A stretch of DNA of 64,000 bases. It comes from Planococcus antarcticus DSM 14505. GTDB lineage: Bacteria; Bacillota; Bacilli; Bacillales_A; Planococcaceae. Below are positions 36,000 to 45,509 of the stretch, piece after piece. Location: the NCBI RefSeq assembly GCF_001687565.2, contig NZ_CP016534.2, positions 3,476,501 through 3,540,500 of the forward strand. Reading direction: 5' to 3'. Made by a program: the position numbers and the translations under genes. Under the pieces are notes generated by a model. That model ran no database searches. It worked only from the letters and a program-made list of their open reading frames with translations, and was not told the origin of the DNA. Every line of letters starts with the position of its first letter. The stretch's first letter is position 1.

Positions 36000-36839
36000 T
36001 TATAGTTTTTTAACGATGTATACATCTTCCGGGCTGATGATGTCTCCAGGCGCTATAGCTGTGCCGAAAGCTCCGTGATAGTCGCTGCCGCCGGTCATCA
36101 CCAGGCCATATCGCTGTGCGAGCTCCTCCACTTTCCGGTGGTCTTCCGATGAATGATCGAAATGATTGCGTTCGATTCCGCCAAGACCTGCTTCAAGCAA
36201 CTCGGGTATCAGATCAAAGGAATCGAGCTGTCCAGGATGTGCCACAACGGCCAGGCCCCCATCAGAGACAATGGCCCGGACAGCATCCGTAGCAGCGGCA
36301 TACTCAATGTCGCCAGCTGCGACCCCCGTCCCTTTGAACAGGCTTTTATAAAGAAATTTATATTCTTTGGATGTGTAAGGGGCATCTATCAATTGCTTCA
36401 TAATATGCTGTTTGTAGACAGTGGCTGAAGGTTTAGCCGACTCTATGACCGCTTCGGTATCCACGTGAAATCCAGCTTCTCTAATCCGCTCTACTTGCCA
36501 TAGCGAAAGGCTTTGGCGAAGTTCCAGCAAGCCGTTGCATAGGTTGGTGATTGCTGATGCTTCCGGAGTAAAGTGATAACCTAGGATATGCACTTTTCGC
36601 TGCCGCTTGAAATCATAAGCCGAAATTTCAATTCCGGGTATCGCCTGAATACCATAAACTTCAGCGATACGCCGTTGCTCCGGCCAGCCTGATACGGTGT
36701 CATGGTCGACAAAACTTATGGCTGTTACACCCGCTTTTTTCGCTTTTTTGATGACATTTTCCACCGAATCTGCTCCATCTGAATAGTGACTGTGGACATG
36801 CAAATCAGCTTTCAGCGCCCACACCCACTTTTTCGCCAA
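36000..36839 (-). CDS. PHP-domain cyclic phosphate phosphodiesterase of the C-P lyase pathway
   Basis: About 279 residues of the PHP metallo-phosphoesterase family: DLHVHSHYSDG, SFVDHDTVSG, PGIEISA, VVAHPGQ and the final GGSDYHG carry the trinuclear metal ligands. PHP enzymes in C-P lyase clusters (PhnPP type) hydrolyse the phosphoribosyl cyclic phosphate left by PhnJ. This cluster has neither phnP nor phnN, so this gene most likely fills that role. The start is uncertain: TTG 36839 or GTG 36824, both inside the end of phnL; the 35-bp overlap shows coupling. Confidence 0.75.
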   Translation of the reverse strand: MAKKWVWALKADLHVHSHYSDGADSVENVIKKAKKAGVTAISFVDHDTVSGWPEQRRIAEVYGIQAIPGIEISAYDFKRQRKVHILGYHFTPEASAITNLCNGLLELRQSLSLWQVERIREAGFHVDTEAVIESAKPSATVYKQHIMKQLIDAPYTSKEYKFLYKSLFKGTGVAAGDIEYAAATDAVRAIVSDGGLAVVAHPGQLDSFDLIPELLEAGLGGIERNHFDHSSEDHRKVEELAQRYGLVMTGGSDYHGAFGTAIAPGDIISPEDVYIVKKL

Positions 36840-37533
36840 CGGTCAGCTTTCTCGTTTGCATGTCGTAGACTTTATCGCAAAGTCCTTCCATGAATTCAAT
36901 GTCATGAAAAATTCCGACCAGGGTTGTGCCGTTGAGCTTCAGTTTTTCAATAATTTCACGAACCTTCATTTTCGATTGCTGATCGAGGCTGGCGGTCGGT
37001 TCATCCAGCAGCAACAAACGCGGTTGTTTAACGGTCGCCATCGCGATGTTCAACCGCAGTTTTTCACCCCCTGAAAACGTATTAGGGTAACTGTCCCAAA
37101 GCTTCGGATTGATTTCAAAATGAGCCAGCGCTTTTTCAGCTTCCTCGCTGGCTATTGCCTCCGTCGAACCCATTTCCAATAAGGCATTGGTGACCAATTG
37201 GCGGCAGGTCGTCCGCGGCATGACATTTAAAAACTGGGAAACATAGCCGATTTCGTATTTCCGCATGTGCAGCATTTGTCGCTCCGTGATATGTGCTAGG
37301 TCCACCACTCCAAAAGCTGTAGAATCGTACAGAATCTTCCCTTGATCCGGTAAATACGTGCGGTAGATGCTTTTCAAGATGGTCGATTTGCCACTCCCAC
37401 TTTTTCCGATGATGCCAATAAATTCACCTGTTTCCAAAGAAAAACTGATATCTTTTATGGCGGGCATGATTTTGTTTAAATGATGGATGGTGAAGCGTTT
37501 CTCGAAATCCACTATTTCCAACATCGTCATCAT
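36805..37533 (-). CDS. phnL: C-P lyase accessory ABC protein PhnL
   Basis: 242 residues. ABC ATPase with Walker A GKSGSGKST, signature FSGGEKLRL and Walker B LLLLDEPTASLD. Its family blocks YVSQFLNVMPRTT and FHDIEFMEGLCDKVYDM identify PhnL rather than a transporter ATPase. It takes part in forming the ribosyl-triphosphate phosphonate or in complex turnover with PhnGHI and PhnM. GGAGG lies four bases before the first ATG. Confidence 0.9.
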   Translation of the reverse strand: MMTMLEIVDFEKRFTIHHLNKIMPAIKDISFSLETGEFIGIIGKSGSGKSTILKSIYRTYLPDQGKILYDSTAFGVVDLAHITERQMLHMRKYEIGYVSQFLNVMPRTTCRQLVTNALLEMGSTEAIASEEAEKALAHFEINPKLWDSYPNTFSGGEKLRLNIAMATVKQPRLLLLDEPTASLDQQSKMKVREIIEKLKLNGTTLVGIFHDIEFMEGLCDKVYDMQTRKLTVGEKVGVGAES

Positions 37534-37554
37534 ATTGCCTCCTTCCGTTGAATG

Positions 37555-38736
37555 CTATTTTATACGGTAATTCGTCGTGGTAATCAACGCCCCATTGACC
37601 ATTGTTGCTGTCAGCATCGGATAGCCATCATCCATGCGTTCAATCACTAGGAGATCGGCTCTTTTCCCTGGTTTAATTGAACCCAGTTCGTCATCCAGCT
37701 TTACTGCTTTTGCCGGGTTTAAGGTGACCATCATGAACATCGCATGCAAGTCATTGCCGTATTTCTCATGCAGATCAAAGACAGCGTGCAGCAAAGCAGG
37801 CGGGTAATAGTCACTGCACAGGATGTCCATGCAGCCATTGCTGATCGCTTCCGCAGCTGACAGGTTGCCGGAATGTGAACCGCCAAGCATCACATTGGGA
37901 GCTCCAGCGATGGTGTGAATGCCCAGCTCTTTGGCTTTGATGGCGACTTCAAGCGTAATCGGAAACTCGCTGATGGTGGTGCCGAAGCTTTTCACCAAAT
38001 CCAGCTTCTTAACGTCATCGTCGTCGTGGGAAGCGACAGCGATTCCTTTGGCCAGCGCAATATCCGCCACTTCTTTGATTTTTTCTGCTGCTAGGCACTC
38101 GGTGCTTTGCCGCTCCGCAATGAGGATATTGACGTCGTCATCGGAAATTTCCCGGTAGCCTTTTAAAGTCTCGCGGTATACTTCCAAGTTACGGTATTGG
38201 CCTTGTCCCGGTGTGTGGTCCATGAATGACAATAGATGCACTTTATCGTCTTCGATATTTTTCACCAATTGATCCACTTCCCCGATATTATCGATTTCAA
38301 AACGGGCATGCAGACGATGGCGAATTAAATGCAGACGGTTATGTGTCGCTTCGATAGCATCCACCATGCGTTGGATATTGTGAGGATTGCGCATTGGCTT
38401 ATGTGAGAAAACATCTTCTTTGTAGAATGACAGCGAATGGAACATCGTCGTGATGCCATGGCTGATAAGGATCTTTTCCGCTTCACGCAAACTGATGTCG
38501 AAGTCCATCATGCTGGTCGGACGCGGAGAAGCGATGGTTTCGATGTAATCGGAATGAATGTCGATAAAGCCTGGAGAGATATAGCCCCCGTTGGCGTCGA
38601 TTAGCTGAGCATCAGGATAATCCGCTACCTGCTCTTGCGGGATGATTGCCTGAATGGTCTCCTGTTCCACTACGACCGCGAATCCTTCTGCTATCGATTG
38701 CTCGGTTACGATTTTGCCATTATGGATAATATACAA
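37555..38736 (-). CDS. phnM: PhnM, ribosyl-triphosphate phosphonate diphosphatase
   Basis: 393 residues from TTG 38736, set by AGGAGG nine bases upstream; an ATG at 38787 would overlap phnK. Amidohydrolase fold: SPGFIDIHSDYIE with the metal ligands, SFMDHTPGQGQY, ASHDDDD and the C-terminal LCSDYYPPALLHAVF are PhnM signatures. It splits pyrophosphate from the phosphonate-ribose triphosphate before PhnJ acts. Confidence 0.88.
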   Translation of the reverse strand: MYIIHNGKIVTEQSIAEGFAVVVEQETIQAIIPQEQVADYPDAQLIDANGGYISPGFIDIHSDYIETIASPRPTSMMDFDISLREAEKILISHGITTMFHSLSFYKEDVFSHKPMRNPHNIQRMVDAIEATHNRLHLIRHRLHARFEIDNIGEVDQLVKNIEDDKVHLLSFMDHTPGQGQYRNLEVYRETLKGYREISDDDVNILIAERQSTECLAAEKIKEVADIALAKGIAVASHDDDDVKKLDLVKSFGTTISEFPITLEVAIKAKELGIHTIAGAPNVMLGGSHSGNLSAAEAISNGCMDILCSDYYPPALLHAVFDLHEKYGNDLHAMFMMVTLNPAKAVKLDDELGSIKPGKRADLLVIERMDDGYPMLTATMVNGALITTTNYRIK

Positions 38737-38749
38737 AATATCGATCCTC

Positions 38750-39589
38750 CTAGAGTAATGAGTACACAAGTTGTTGCGTATACGCATGTTGTGGGTCTTC
38801 TAATACTTGATCGGTCAAGCCCTGTTCGATGATTTCACCATTCAACATGACAATGGTCCGGTCAGCCAGCATGCGGATAACCGCCAAATCATGCGATACC
38901 ACTACCATGCTGATGCCAAGCTCACGCTGAATTTTTTTGATCAGGTCCAAGACATTGGCCTGAACCGACAAATCGAGTCCAGTTGTCACTTCGTCTAGAA
39001 ACAGAATGGGCGGATTATTCGATAATGCCTTAGCTATCTGGACGCGCTGCTGCATACCGCCTGAAAAATTGCGTGGTTCTTCTTTCATGCGATGCAGCGG
39101 GATATGGACATTTTCCAGCAGTCTTTTGCTTGTCGCTTCCATATCTCCAACATTCCGGTTGCCCGCCGCAATGAGTTTTTCCGCAATATTTCCCACAGAG
39201 GAAAAATTCATTTTCAAGCCATGCACTGGATTTTGATAAACCATTCCATAATCGTGGTTACGGATCGAACGCTTTTGCTGGGAAGACAATTTAAAGACAT
39301 TGATACCCGCCAGAGCAGGTGTATGGATATATGCTTCTCCTGACGCAACGTCAGTGTCGAAGTACAAGCATTGCATCAATGTGGACTTGCCGCTGCCGCT
39401 TTCCCCGACAATCCCCAGAATTTCACCAGGATATAGATCGAGTGACACATCGCGGACGGCATAGACTGTGCTGCATACCGTGCAGTAGTTTTTCTCCAAT
39501 CGATCAGAATCCAAATTGTCACAATAAGAACACCCGGGCCCAAATTGTTTTCGCAAGTTACGAACTTTCAAAATCGGTTCTTCATGCAT
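38750..39589 (-). CDS. phnK: C-P lyase ABC protein PhnK with an inserted cysteine knuckle
   Basis: 279 residues. ABC ATPase with GESGSGKST, FSGGMQQRV and ILFLDEVTTGLD; the family blocks MVYQNPVHGLKMNFS and YTQQLVYSLL mark PhnK. Between the first strand and VYAVRDVSLDLYPGE there is an extra segment with CSYC and CTVC pairs, probably a zinc knuckle, absent from E. coli PhnK. PhnK docks on the PhnGHIJ core and uses ATP. Overlaps phnJ by 8 bp. Confidence 0.88.
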   Translation of the reverse strand: MHEEPILKVRNLRKQFGPGCSYCDNLDSDRLEKNYCTVCSTVYAVRDVSLDLYPGEILGIVGESGSGKSTLMQCLYFDTDVASGEAYIHTPALAGINVFKLSSQQKRSIRNHDYGMVYQNPVHGLKMNFSSVGNIAEKLIAAGNRNVGDMEATSKRLLENVHIPLHRMKEEPRNFSGGMQQRVQIAKALSNNPPILFLDEVTTGLDLSVQANVLDLIKKIQRELGISMVVVSHDLAVIRMLADRTIVMLNGEIIEQGLTDQVLEDPQHAYTQQLVYSLL

Positions 39590-40448
39590 AGTTGCTCTCC
39601 ACCTCAGCTTTCTCTCTGCTGTTCAATTGCTCCATGCAATAACTGGTATCGTTGCATTGATAAACGGTTTTCCCCGTTTTCTGGTCAATCACTTCATCAA
39701 GAAAGACGTGAGCTGATCCGCATAACTGGCATTCCTGGCCTTCAAATGATTCAACAGCAAACGGGTAATCTTCAAAAGCCAAAGATTCTACAGTTGTATA
39801 GGGCGGGACGGCATAGATTTTCTTCTCGCGTCCTGCACCGAGTAAAATCAGTGCTTCTGACAGATGCATTTTGGGATTATCAAAGCGCGGAATCGGGCTC
39901 GGCGCCATTACATAGCGGCCGTTGACATAAACCGGATGATCCGCGGCTGTTGCTGTTCTACCGTATTTGACAATCTGCTCGAACAGCATCAGCCAGGCAC
40001 CGCTGTAGTCGTCTTCAGAGTGCATGCGTTTGGTCATATATTCGCGTGCTTCGACAGGACGCAGAGGTTCAGGCATCGGCACTTGAAGAACCAGGATTTG
40101 GTCTTTGGTCAGCGGTGTTTCAGGGATGCGATGGCGTGACTGAATAAGATCCGCATCTTTGGTTTGATCAGTAATTTGAACCCCTGTTGTTTCCTGAACC
40201 AACTTTTTGATACTGACCGCATTGACCGATTCATCGGCGCCTTGGTCGATGACTTTCAGCACGTCCATTTTGCCGATTAAAGACAAGGTTAACTGCAAGC
40301 CGCCTGTTCCCCAACCGCGTGCAATCGGCATTTCCCGTGAAGCGAAGGGTACCTGGTAGCCCGGAATAGCGACAGCTTTCAGCGTAGCCCGCCGAATCTC
40401 TTTTTTGGATCCTTCATCAAAAAATGCAAAATGCATATTAGCTCTCAA
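39582..40448 (-). CDS. phnJ: PhnJ, radical-SAM carbon-phosphorus lyase
   Basis: About 288 residues. The enzyme that cuts the C-P bond. The unusual iron-sulfur motif C-x2-C-x21-C is exact (CQLC ... YQC) and is followed by a fourth cysteine after five residues, as in E. coli PhnJ. VAIPGYQVPFASREMP and GWGTGGLQLTL are further signatures. TTG 40448 has AGGGGTG seven bases upstream; ATG 40436 is an alternative. Overlaps phnI and phnK. Confidence 0.92.
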   Translation of the reverse strand: MRANMHFAFFDEGSKKEIRRATLKAVAIPGYQVPFASREMPIARGWGTGGLQLTLSLIGKMDVLKVIDQGADESVNAVSIKKLVQETTGVQITDQTKDADLIQSRHRIPETPLTKDQILVLQVPMPEPLRPVEAREYMTKRMHSEDDYSGAWLMLFEQIVKYGRTATAADHPVYVNGRYVMAPSPIPRFDNPKMHLSEALILLGAGREKKIYAVPPYTTVESLAFEDYPFAVESFEGQECQLCGSAHVFLDEVIDQKTGKTVYQCNDTSYCMEQLNSREKAEVESNYA

Positions 40449-41553
40449 CTTTCTGCACCCCTTTCTTTACTTGACGGATACTGTCTAGCTTCGACTGGAA
40501 GGTGACATAATGCGGGAGTTTCAAATGGGAAATAAAACCTGTGGACTCCACTGAATCGATATGCAATAAGACAAATTCTTCGTCATGAGTCGGAAAATTC
40601 GAATTCGGATGTTCCAAGCATTGATCCAGGATGCTCATCGCGATCGCTTTTGTTTCATTTTTTCCGTAGCAGACGCCGTAGCCGATTTCAAACTCCAATT
40701 CGTCTTCGTTTTCGTCATTTTTTACGGTTACCGGTACAAACGATTCCACTTCCGTTATCCGGATTTCGCCGATATAGAACTGATCTTCCGGCTCCTGATC
40801 CATTTCGTTCGGTTGCACTGTGTAAATCGGCATTTTACCAACACGGACTTCACCTACAGTCGGATGGACTTGACCATATCCCCGCAGAGACGCGTAACCA
40901 AATGATGTGACCGCGCCTGTTTGGCCACGTGTCAACACCTGCAGCCGGGCGCTTCTTGTTGTCGGAAACTGCAGACTTTGCTTGGTGACATCGGTTGGGC
41001 GTGTATTGTCTGGTTGGTATGTCTCAAATAAGCCTTCCTGCCGCAGATAGTCGACGACTTTCGGAAAATAGACCACTTCCTGTCCTGCTTGAATCATCGG
41101 CAGGCTGTCTTGATAATCCTGCAGCCACCCCCGATTGGTTTCCGCGCTTTCTTCCAATAACCTGAAATCCAGCAACCGGTGTGTGTAATCATAAGTGGCA
41201 CCTAATAACTGGCCACCTGGAATATCCTTAAAGCTTGCCGATATCCGCCGTTCGACCAACATCGTTTCCGCTTCGACTGCCTCGCTGTAGTAATGGCGCG
41301 GCAAAGTGGAGCGATGCGCGCGCATCAGGAACACAGCTTCTTCCATACTGCCTTCTCCTTGCTTGATGGCCAAAGCCGCAAGTTCCGGTGAATATAGACT
41401 ACTTTCCGACATCACCTGATCCACCATGCTGCCCATCGTCGCTAAGATTGTGTTAATCTCTAAAATTTCTTCGCCTTTTAGCCGTTCATAAGTCAGGCGT
41501 TTGATCGAAGCCGCAATAGCCTGAGTTCCACCTTTAACAGGAACATAGCCCAT
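40438..41553 (-). CDS. phnI: C-P lyase core subunit PhnI
   Basis: 371 residues. The N-terminal MGYVPVKGGTQAI and the blocks SLYSPELAALAIKQGEGSMEEAVFL, YTHRLLDFRLLEE and FPTTRSARLQVLTRGQTG are the PhnI signature. It joins ATP and phosphonate with PhnG, PhnH and PhnL. Starts directly after phnH. Confidence 0.92.
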   Translation of the reverse strand: MGYVPVKGGTQAIAASIKRLTYERLKGEEILEINTILATMGSMVDQVMSESSLYSPELAALAIKQGEGSMEEAVFLMRAHRSTLPRHYYSEAVEAETMLVERRISASFKDIPGGQLLGATYDYTHRLLDFRLLEESAETNRGWLQDYQDSLPMIQAGQEVVYFPKVVDYLRQEGLFETYQPDNTRPTDVTKQSLQFPTTRSARLQVLTRGQTGAVTSFGYASLRGYGQVHPTVGEVRVGKMPIYTVQPNEMDQEPEDQFYIGEIRITEVESFVPVTVKNDENEDELEFEIGYGVCYGKNETKAIAMSILDQCLEHPNSNFPTHDEEFVLLHIDSVESTGFISHLKLPHYVTFQSKLDSIRQVKKGVQKVES

Positions 41554-42150
41554 TTACTCCACCTCCATCGGAATTGCTGAAACTGTTCTCGGTAGACAAG
41601 CGATCTGAGAAGAGCCATCCGCAAAAATCATATCGAGGCCCATTGGATGTTCCTTGATGCGGCTGTCTCTGGCTTGCCAAAATCGGATCGATTGCCCCGT
41701 CGACAACTGGGCTTCTGTTTCGATCCCCGGTCCTGTCAGCAGCAATGCGCCACTATTCGATAAAACCGTAGTTTCAATTATCCAGGTTGCAGATTGCTGC
41801 GGATCGATCAAGCTGCCGATTTTGCATTGTGCCATTGCCGCTAAAATTTCCGATTCTTCGTCTTTCTGCAGAACAATGATGAAATCGGCTTCCTGCAAAG
41901 GAGCAAAACGGGCTGAAGTGTATTCCGAAATTTTCTCAATCAGATCCCGCCGGTTTTCCGACAGGACATGAAAAGTGACTTCTGCATCCAGCAGCACCAT
42001 CGCACTTAACATCAGAGCGTTGGCACAGCCGAAATCCACATCCACTCTTTCGGTCTCTTGTTCAATCAACGAAATGGTTCCTGGCCGTGACATACTATTT
42101 AATAGTTTCCGATAAACCTGCTGCAAGTCGTGTATTTGATCAATCGCCAT
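41554..42150 (-). CDS. phnH: C-P lyase core subunit PhnH
   Basis: 198 residues. Family blocks: QVYRKLLNSMSRPGTI at the N-terminus, MVLLDAEVTF, the GALLLTGPGIE segment and HPMGLDMIFAD. PhnH is a pyridoxal-transferase-like fold protein that caps the PhnGHIJ core. Its stop abuts the phnI start. Confidence 0.92.
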   Translation of the reverse strand: MAIDQIHDLQQVYRKLLNSMSRPGTISLIEQETERVDVDFGCANALMLSAMVLLDAEVTFHVLSENRRDLIEKISEYTSARFAPLQEADFIIVLQKDEESEILAAMAQCKIGSLIDPQQSATWIIETTVLSNSGALLLTGPGIETEAQLSTGQSIRFWQARDSRIKEHPMGLDMIFADGSSQIACLPRTVSAIPMEVE

Positions 42151-42186
42151 ATAATCTCTCCTGATCGTTTAGTTTAGTTTGTTCTC

Positions 42187-42609
42187 TTAGACTTCCATCG
42201 TTTCAAAGCTGACTTTTGTCTCGAAAAGCTCCGCTTGCTGCTGCGCTTTGGCTATACTGATCTGCTGTTCTTCCTCCAAAAGCTGAGGTTCCCATTCAGC
42301 TGTCTCAGGCAACTGGGCTTTATAGGCGGCGTCAATGATTGCCAAATGCATGGCTCGTTGTTCGTCCATACCCACCAGCAAGCCAGTTCCGATTTTCCCT
42401 GCTACCTCCACTTTCACTACCGTTATCAGGACTTCTCCTATATAAAATAAGGAATTTTTTGCTGATTCTCTCATTTTGACCATAACCATTCCTTGCTCCG
42501 GCGCAGTGATTTCACGGCATTCGTATTTCTCTGCGATGCCGGCTGCCAAATTCTTTGCCAAACGCCCGTCTCCTTGAATGAGAATTTCAGTTCTTTTGCG
42601 TCTCTTCAT
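42187..42609 (-). CDS. phnG: C-P lyase core subunit PhnG
   Basis: 140 residues. GEVLITVVKVEVAGKIGTGLLVGMD and the IIDAAYKAQL block are characteristic of PhnG, although the N-terminus is shorter and less typical than in E. coli. First structural gene of the C-P lyase operon; GGAGG lies a few bases before the ATG at 42609. Confidence 0.88.
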   Translation of the reverse strand: MKRRKRTEILIQGDGRLAKNLAAGIAEKYECREITAPEQGMVMVKMRESAKNSLFYIGEVLITVVKVEVAGKIGTGLLVGMDEQRAMHLAIIDAAYKAQLPETAEWEPQLLEEEQQISIAKAQQQAELFETKVSFETMEV

Positions 42610-42948
42610 AATTCACTGCCTCCTCTTCTGTAAGTTCATCGTAACTTGTCGCCAAGTGGCTATGTTTTAAACTCTCGTAAAGCTTATGTAAAGCCGCTTC
42701 ACAATGACAGCACAAAAAGTGGAAGTGCCTGTCCAGCTCTGGCAAACATAAGGAAGATCTGCAGTGTGGCGCTCCTTACCACACAGTTGGGTATACTTAT
42801 GACCCGAAGAGCTAGACAATTGCAACTGGACACCGGATCAGCTTACATCCCAAAGAACTAGCCATTGGAGTGGCTTGTGACCCTTGAACCTGGGCGCTGG
42901 AGTCTGAACACTAAAATGAAAAACTCAAAACTTCTTAAGCATAAAAAA
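42610..42948 (-). promoter_or_regulatory. Upstream region of the phn operon
   Basis: No gene is supported. A possible promoter on the minus strand is TTTACA (42687-42692), 17 bp, TAAAAC (42664-42669). The region holds loosely repeated pieces (TTATGACCC and TTGTGACCC at about 42797 and 42873), of unknown meaning. I found no clear PhnF operator dyad. Confidence 0.3.
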
Positions 42949-42980
42949 CAGGCAAAGGAGAAACTCTCCTTTGCCTGTTC
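42947..42980 (-). terminator. Terminator of phnF
   Basis: CAGGCAAAGGAGA / TCTCCTTTGCCTG hairpin with a four-base loop directly after the phnF stop. Confidence 0.85.
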
Positions 42981-42982
42981 AC

Positions 42983-43729
42983 CTAATCCATGGTGATGTC
43001 GTATTTGAATTTATCGCTGCGGTATAGGATTCTTGTGTGCTCCAGAACATCTCCTGTCGCTGCGTCGACGCAGTCACTTTCCACCATAATAAGGGGGACC
43101 ATACTTTGACAATGCAAAAGCTGCTGTTCTGTTGACGTCGGAAAGGAGATGCCAAGCATGGTTTTGCTGCTAGCAAATTCGGTGTGCCCGTGCTTCCGGT
43201 AATAAGCGAACATCGAGCTGATGCAGACTCCTTCTTTTTCAATTTCAGGAAACATCTTCTCGCTCACAAAAGAATTGTGGATAGCCATCGTTTGCCCGTC
43301 GATAATTCGGATTCTGGAAACCTTATAAACCTTATCCTCTCGCTCACACTCTAGCAGTTTGTAGATTTTTTCTTCATAACTAATTTTTTCACAGCTGATG
43401 AGGCGTGTTTCTAAATCGTAGCCTGCCTGTTCCATCTTTTCAGTAAAGCTGACTTTCCCGGTTAAATGCAGTTGGATCGGTATGGACTCTTCTTTTAAAA
43501 ATCTTCCCTTGCCTTGCTTCGAATAAATGTAGCCCCGCTCCTCCAGCTTCGTCAACGCCGCTCGCACTGTCATGCGCGGCACTCTGTAGCAATCCGCCAG
43601 TTCATTTTCTGAAGGCAGCTTCTCGCCTGCTGAAAATTGCTTTGATTCAATTTTCTCCATCAACTCATCCAAAATTCGCATTTCCTTGTCAAATGAAATA
43701 ACAAGACCTCCTTTTCCATCGCACTCCAC
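42983..43729 (-). CDS. phnF: GntR/HutC-family regulator, PhnF-like
   Basis: Up to 248 residues. The N-terminal winged helix (FSAGEKLPSENELADCYRVPRMTVRAALTKLEERGYIYSKQGKG, described in parts) is GntR-type; the C-terminal UTRA ligand domain has LISCEKISYEEK, RIRIIDGQTMAIHNSF and LEHTRILYRSDKFKY. Placement before phnG makes it the likely regulator of the phosphonate genes. The start is uncertain: GTG 43729 or ATG 43681; an AGGAGG lies between them, without a standard start codon at the proper distance. It begins 20 bp after the pab genes and could be read with them. Confidence 0.8.
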   Translation of the reverse strand: MECDGKGGLVISFDKEMRILDELMEKIESKQFSAGEKLPSENELADCYRVPRMTVRAALTKLEERGYIYSKQGKGRFLKEESIPIQLHLTGKVSFTEKMEQAGYDLETRLISCEKISYEEKIYKLLECEREDKVYKVSRIRIIDGQTMAIHNSFVSEKMFPEIEKEGVCISSMFAYYRKHGHTEFASSKTMLGISFPTSTEQQLLHCQSMVPLIMVESDCVDAATGDVLEHTRILYRSDKFKYDITMD

Positions 43730-43748
43730 TCATTGCCCGGTTGTTGGT

Positions 43749-45509
43749 TCAACTTATTTCTACGTTGCTCATTAGTTCCACGGATAGCCAGCCTCGCACG
43801 CCATTGATTAGCCAAATAGCGTCACAGTCCTCAAGTTCTTCTTTATAGATAATTTTTTCTTCGATAAGCTGCTGGTCCAACAACTGCTGCCTAAACGTAC
43901 CAGCGAGCAAGCCGCAGGAAACTGGAGGCGTGAAAAATTTACCGTTTTTTTCAAGCACTACATTACCAATGGTAAACTCTGTAATTTGCTGTTTTTCATT
44001 CCATAATAAAGTAGAAAATATACCCTCACGCAGTTTTCCACTAGCTTCTTCATATACTTTTCGATGGGTGGTTTTGTGGAATAAAAATGGATCTTTACTG
44101 TCTACAGTTGAAAGCGCTAGTGAGCATTTTATCGGCTCTTCCACAGAAATCACCTCTTGTACCTGCAGTTCTGTTTGACCTTTTATGTCCAACAGCAACC
44201 GAATTTTGTAGACACCGGTCGGATATTTTTCTGAGATTTTTATCAACTCTCTTTCGATTTGCTGAATATTTCCCGGGAAATGAAAATAGCTTGAAGAATC
44301 TTTAAGACGCGCCAAATGATACTGAAGCAATGGATATTTCCCATCCTCCAGTTTCAAGGATTCCAGCAGACTGAACACCGGCCGTTTGGCAGTCAGCACT
44401 TCTGCTTTTGTCTGCAACTCTCTATATTCTCCTTCAGAAGTTGAATCCCAAGTGATACCGCCACCTACACCATAACGTGCCATGTCTTTTTCCCGATCAA
44501 TGACAACCGTCCGGATGGGTACGTTAAAGATCGCGTTTTTTTCAGGAGTGATAAAGCCTATGGCTCCGCAATACACTTCCCTTGGTGTTTGTTCCAAAGC
44601 AGCTATATATTTCATGGTGCTAATTTTAGGTGCACCTGTAATCGATCCGCATGGAAATAATGCCTGAAACCAGTTTAAGATAGTCGTTCTTTCAGCTAGC
44701 TCCGCTTTGACTGTCGACGTCAACTGATGAACTGTCGGATACGTTTCTACCGTAAACAAAGGATTCGCTTTGACCGTTCCCCGTTTGGCTAATCGACTCA
44801 TATCGTTCCTGAGCAAATCGACAATCATCAGGTTTTCAGCCCGTTCTTTCTCAGAACTTAGTAGCGCCTTAATATGTTCTTCGTCTTCTTGCGTTGTGGT
44901 TCCTCTTGGTGCAGTGCCTTTCATCGGCTTGGCTGTCAATTCGCCATTGTGGACTTTAAAGAACAGTTCTGGAGATGCTGACAATACACGGAACCTACCT
45001 AGATTCAAATAGGCACCATAATCGGCTTGCTGGTTTCTCGCAAGTTGACGGTAAAACGCCAAGTCGCTTCCTGTGAATTCTGCAAATAGGCGCTCGGTGT
45101 AATTTACTTGGTAAGTATCACCTTCTTCAATTGCCTGTTTGATCTGCTGAATTCCGTTTTTGTACTGATCTACAGAACTCGCCATTTCCCATTCTGAAAC
45201 AGTGTATGATTTTTGTCCTTCAAAAACAGGCGGATTTTTTTGTGGCCCATTGAAAATACCGAACCAAAGGAGTGGCATTTCTCCTTGTGAATGCACGCGC
45301 ATTTCGGGATGAAAAGCTGGAGCTGCTTCATAAGAAACGTAGCCCGCAGCGTAAAATCCGTCGCCGACTGCCTTCTCAATTTCCTCCATAATCTTTGGCA
45401 CTTCTGAAAGCACATTTGTTTCAAGGACGTTCAAGGGTTCACTGAAAAGAAGCGGTTCAATTTCTCCACTTTCGTTCCGAAACTCATACAATAGGTAAGG
45501 GTTTGGCAT
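43749..45509 (-). CDS. pabB: Fused aminodeoxychorismate synthase component I / aminodeoxychorismate lyase
   Basis: 586 residues from ATG 45509 (GGAGG eight bases upstream). Residues 1-about 370 are PabB: YQVNYTERLFAEF, SASPELFF, MKGTAPRG, ENLMIVDLLRNDMSR and PCGSITGAPK are the chorismate-binding blocks. Residues about 385-586 are a PabC-type fold-IV aminotransferase (LARLKDSSSYF, STLLWNEKQQITEFTIGNVV, GLLAGTFRQQLL, LINGVRGW). The fusion makes 4-aminobenzoate for folate from chorismate with PabA as glutaminase. It overlaps pabA by 26 bp. Confidence 0.88.
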   Translation of the reverse strand: MPNPYLLYEFRNESGEIEPLLFSEPLNVLETNVLSEVPKIMEEIEKAVGDGFYAAGYVSYEAAPAFHPEMRVHSQGEMPLLWFGIFNGPQKNPPVFEGQKSYTVSEWEMASSVDQYKNGIQQIKQAIEEGDTYQVNYTERLFAEFTGSDLAFYRQLARNQQADYGAYLNLGRFRVLSASPELFFKVHNGELTAKPMKGTAPRGTTTQEDEEHIKALLSSEKERAENLMIVDLLRNDMSRLAKRGTVKANPLFTVETYPTVHQLTSTVKAELAERTTILNWFQALFPCGSITGAPKISTMKYIAALEQTPREVYCGAIGFITPEKNAIFNVPIRTVVIDREKDMARYGVGGGITWDSTSEGEYRELQTKAEVLTAKRPVFSLLESLKLEDGKYPLLQYHLARLKDSSSYFHFPGNIQQIERELIKISEKYPTGVYKIRLLLDIKGQTELQVQEVISVEEPIKCSLALSTVDSKDPFLFHKTTHRKVYEEASGKLREGIFSTLLWNEKQQITEFTIGNVVLEKNGKFFTPPVSCGLLAGTFRQQLLDQQLIEEKIIYKEELEDCDAIWLINGVRGWLSVELMSNVEIS

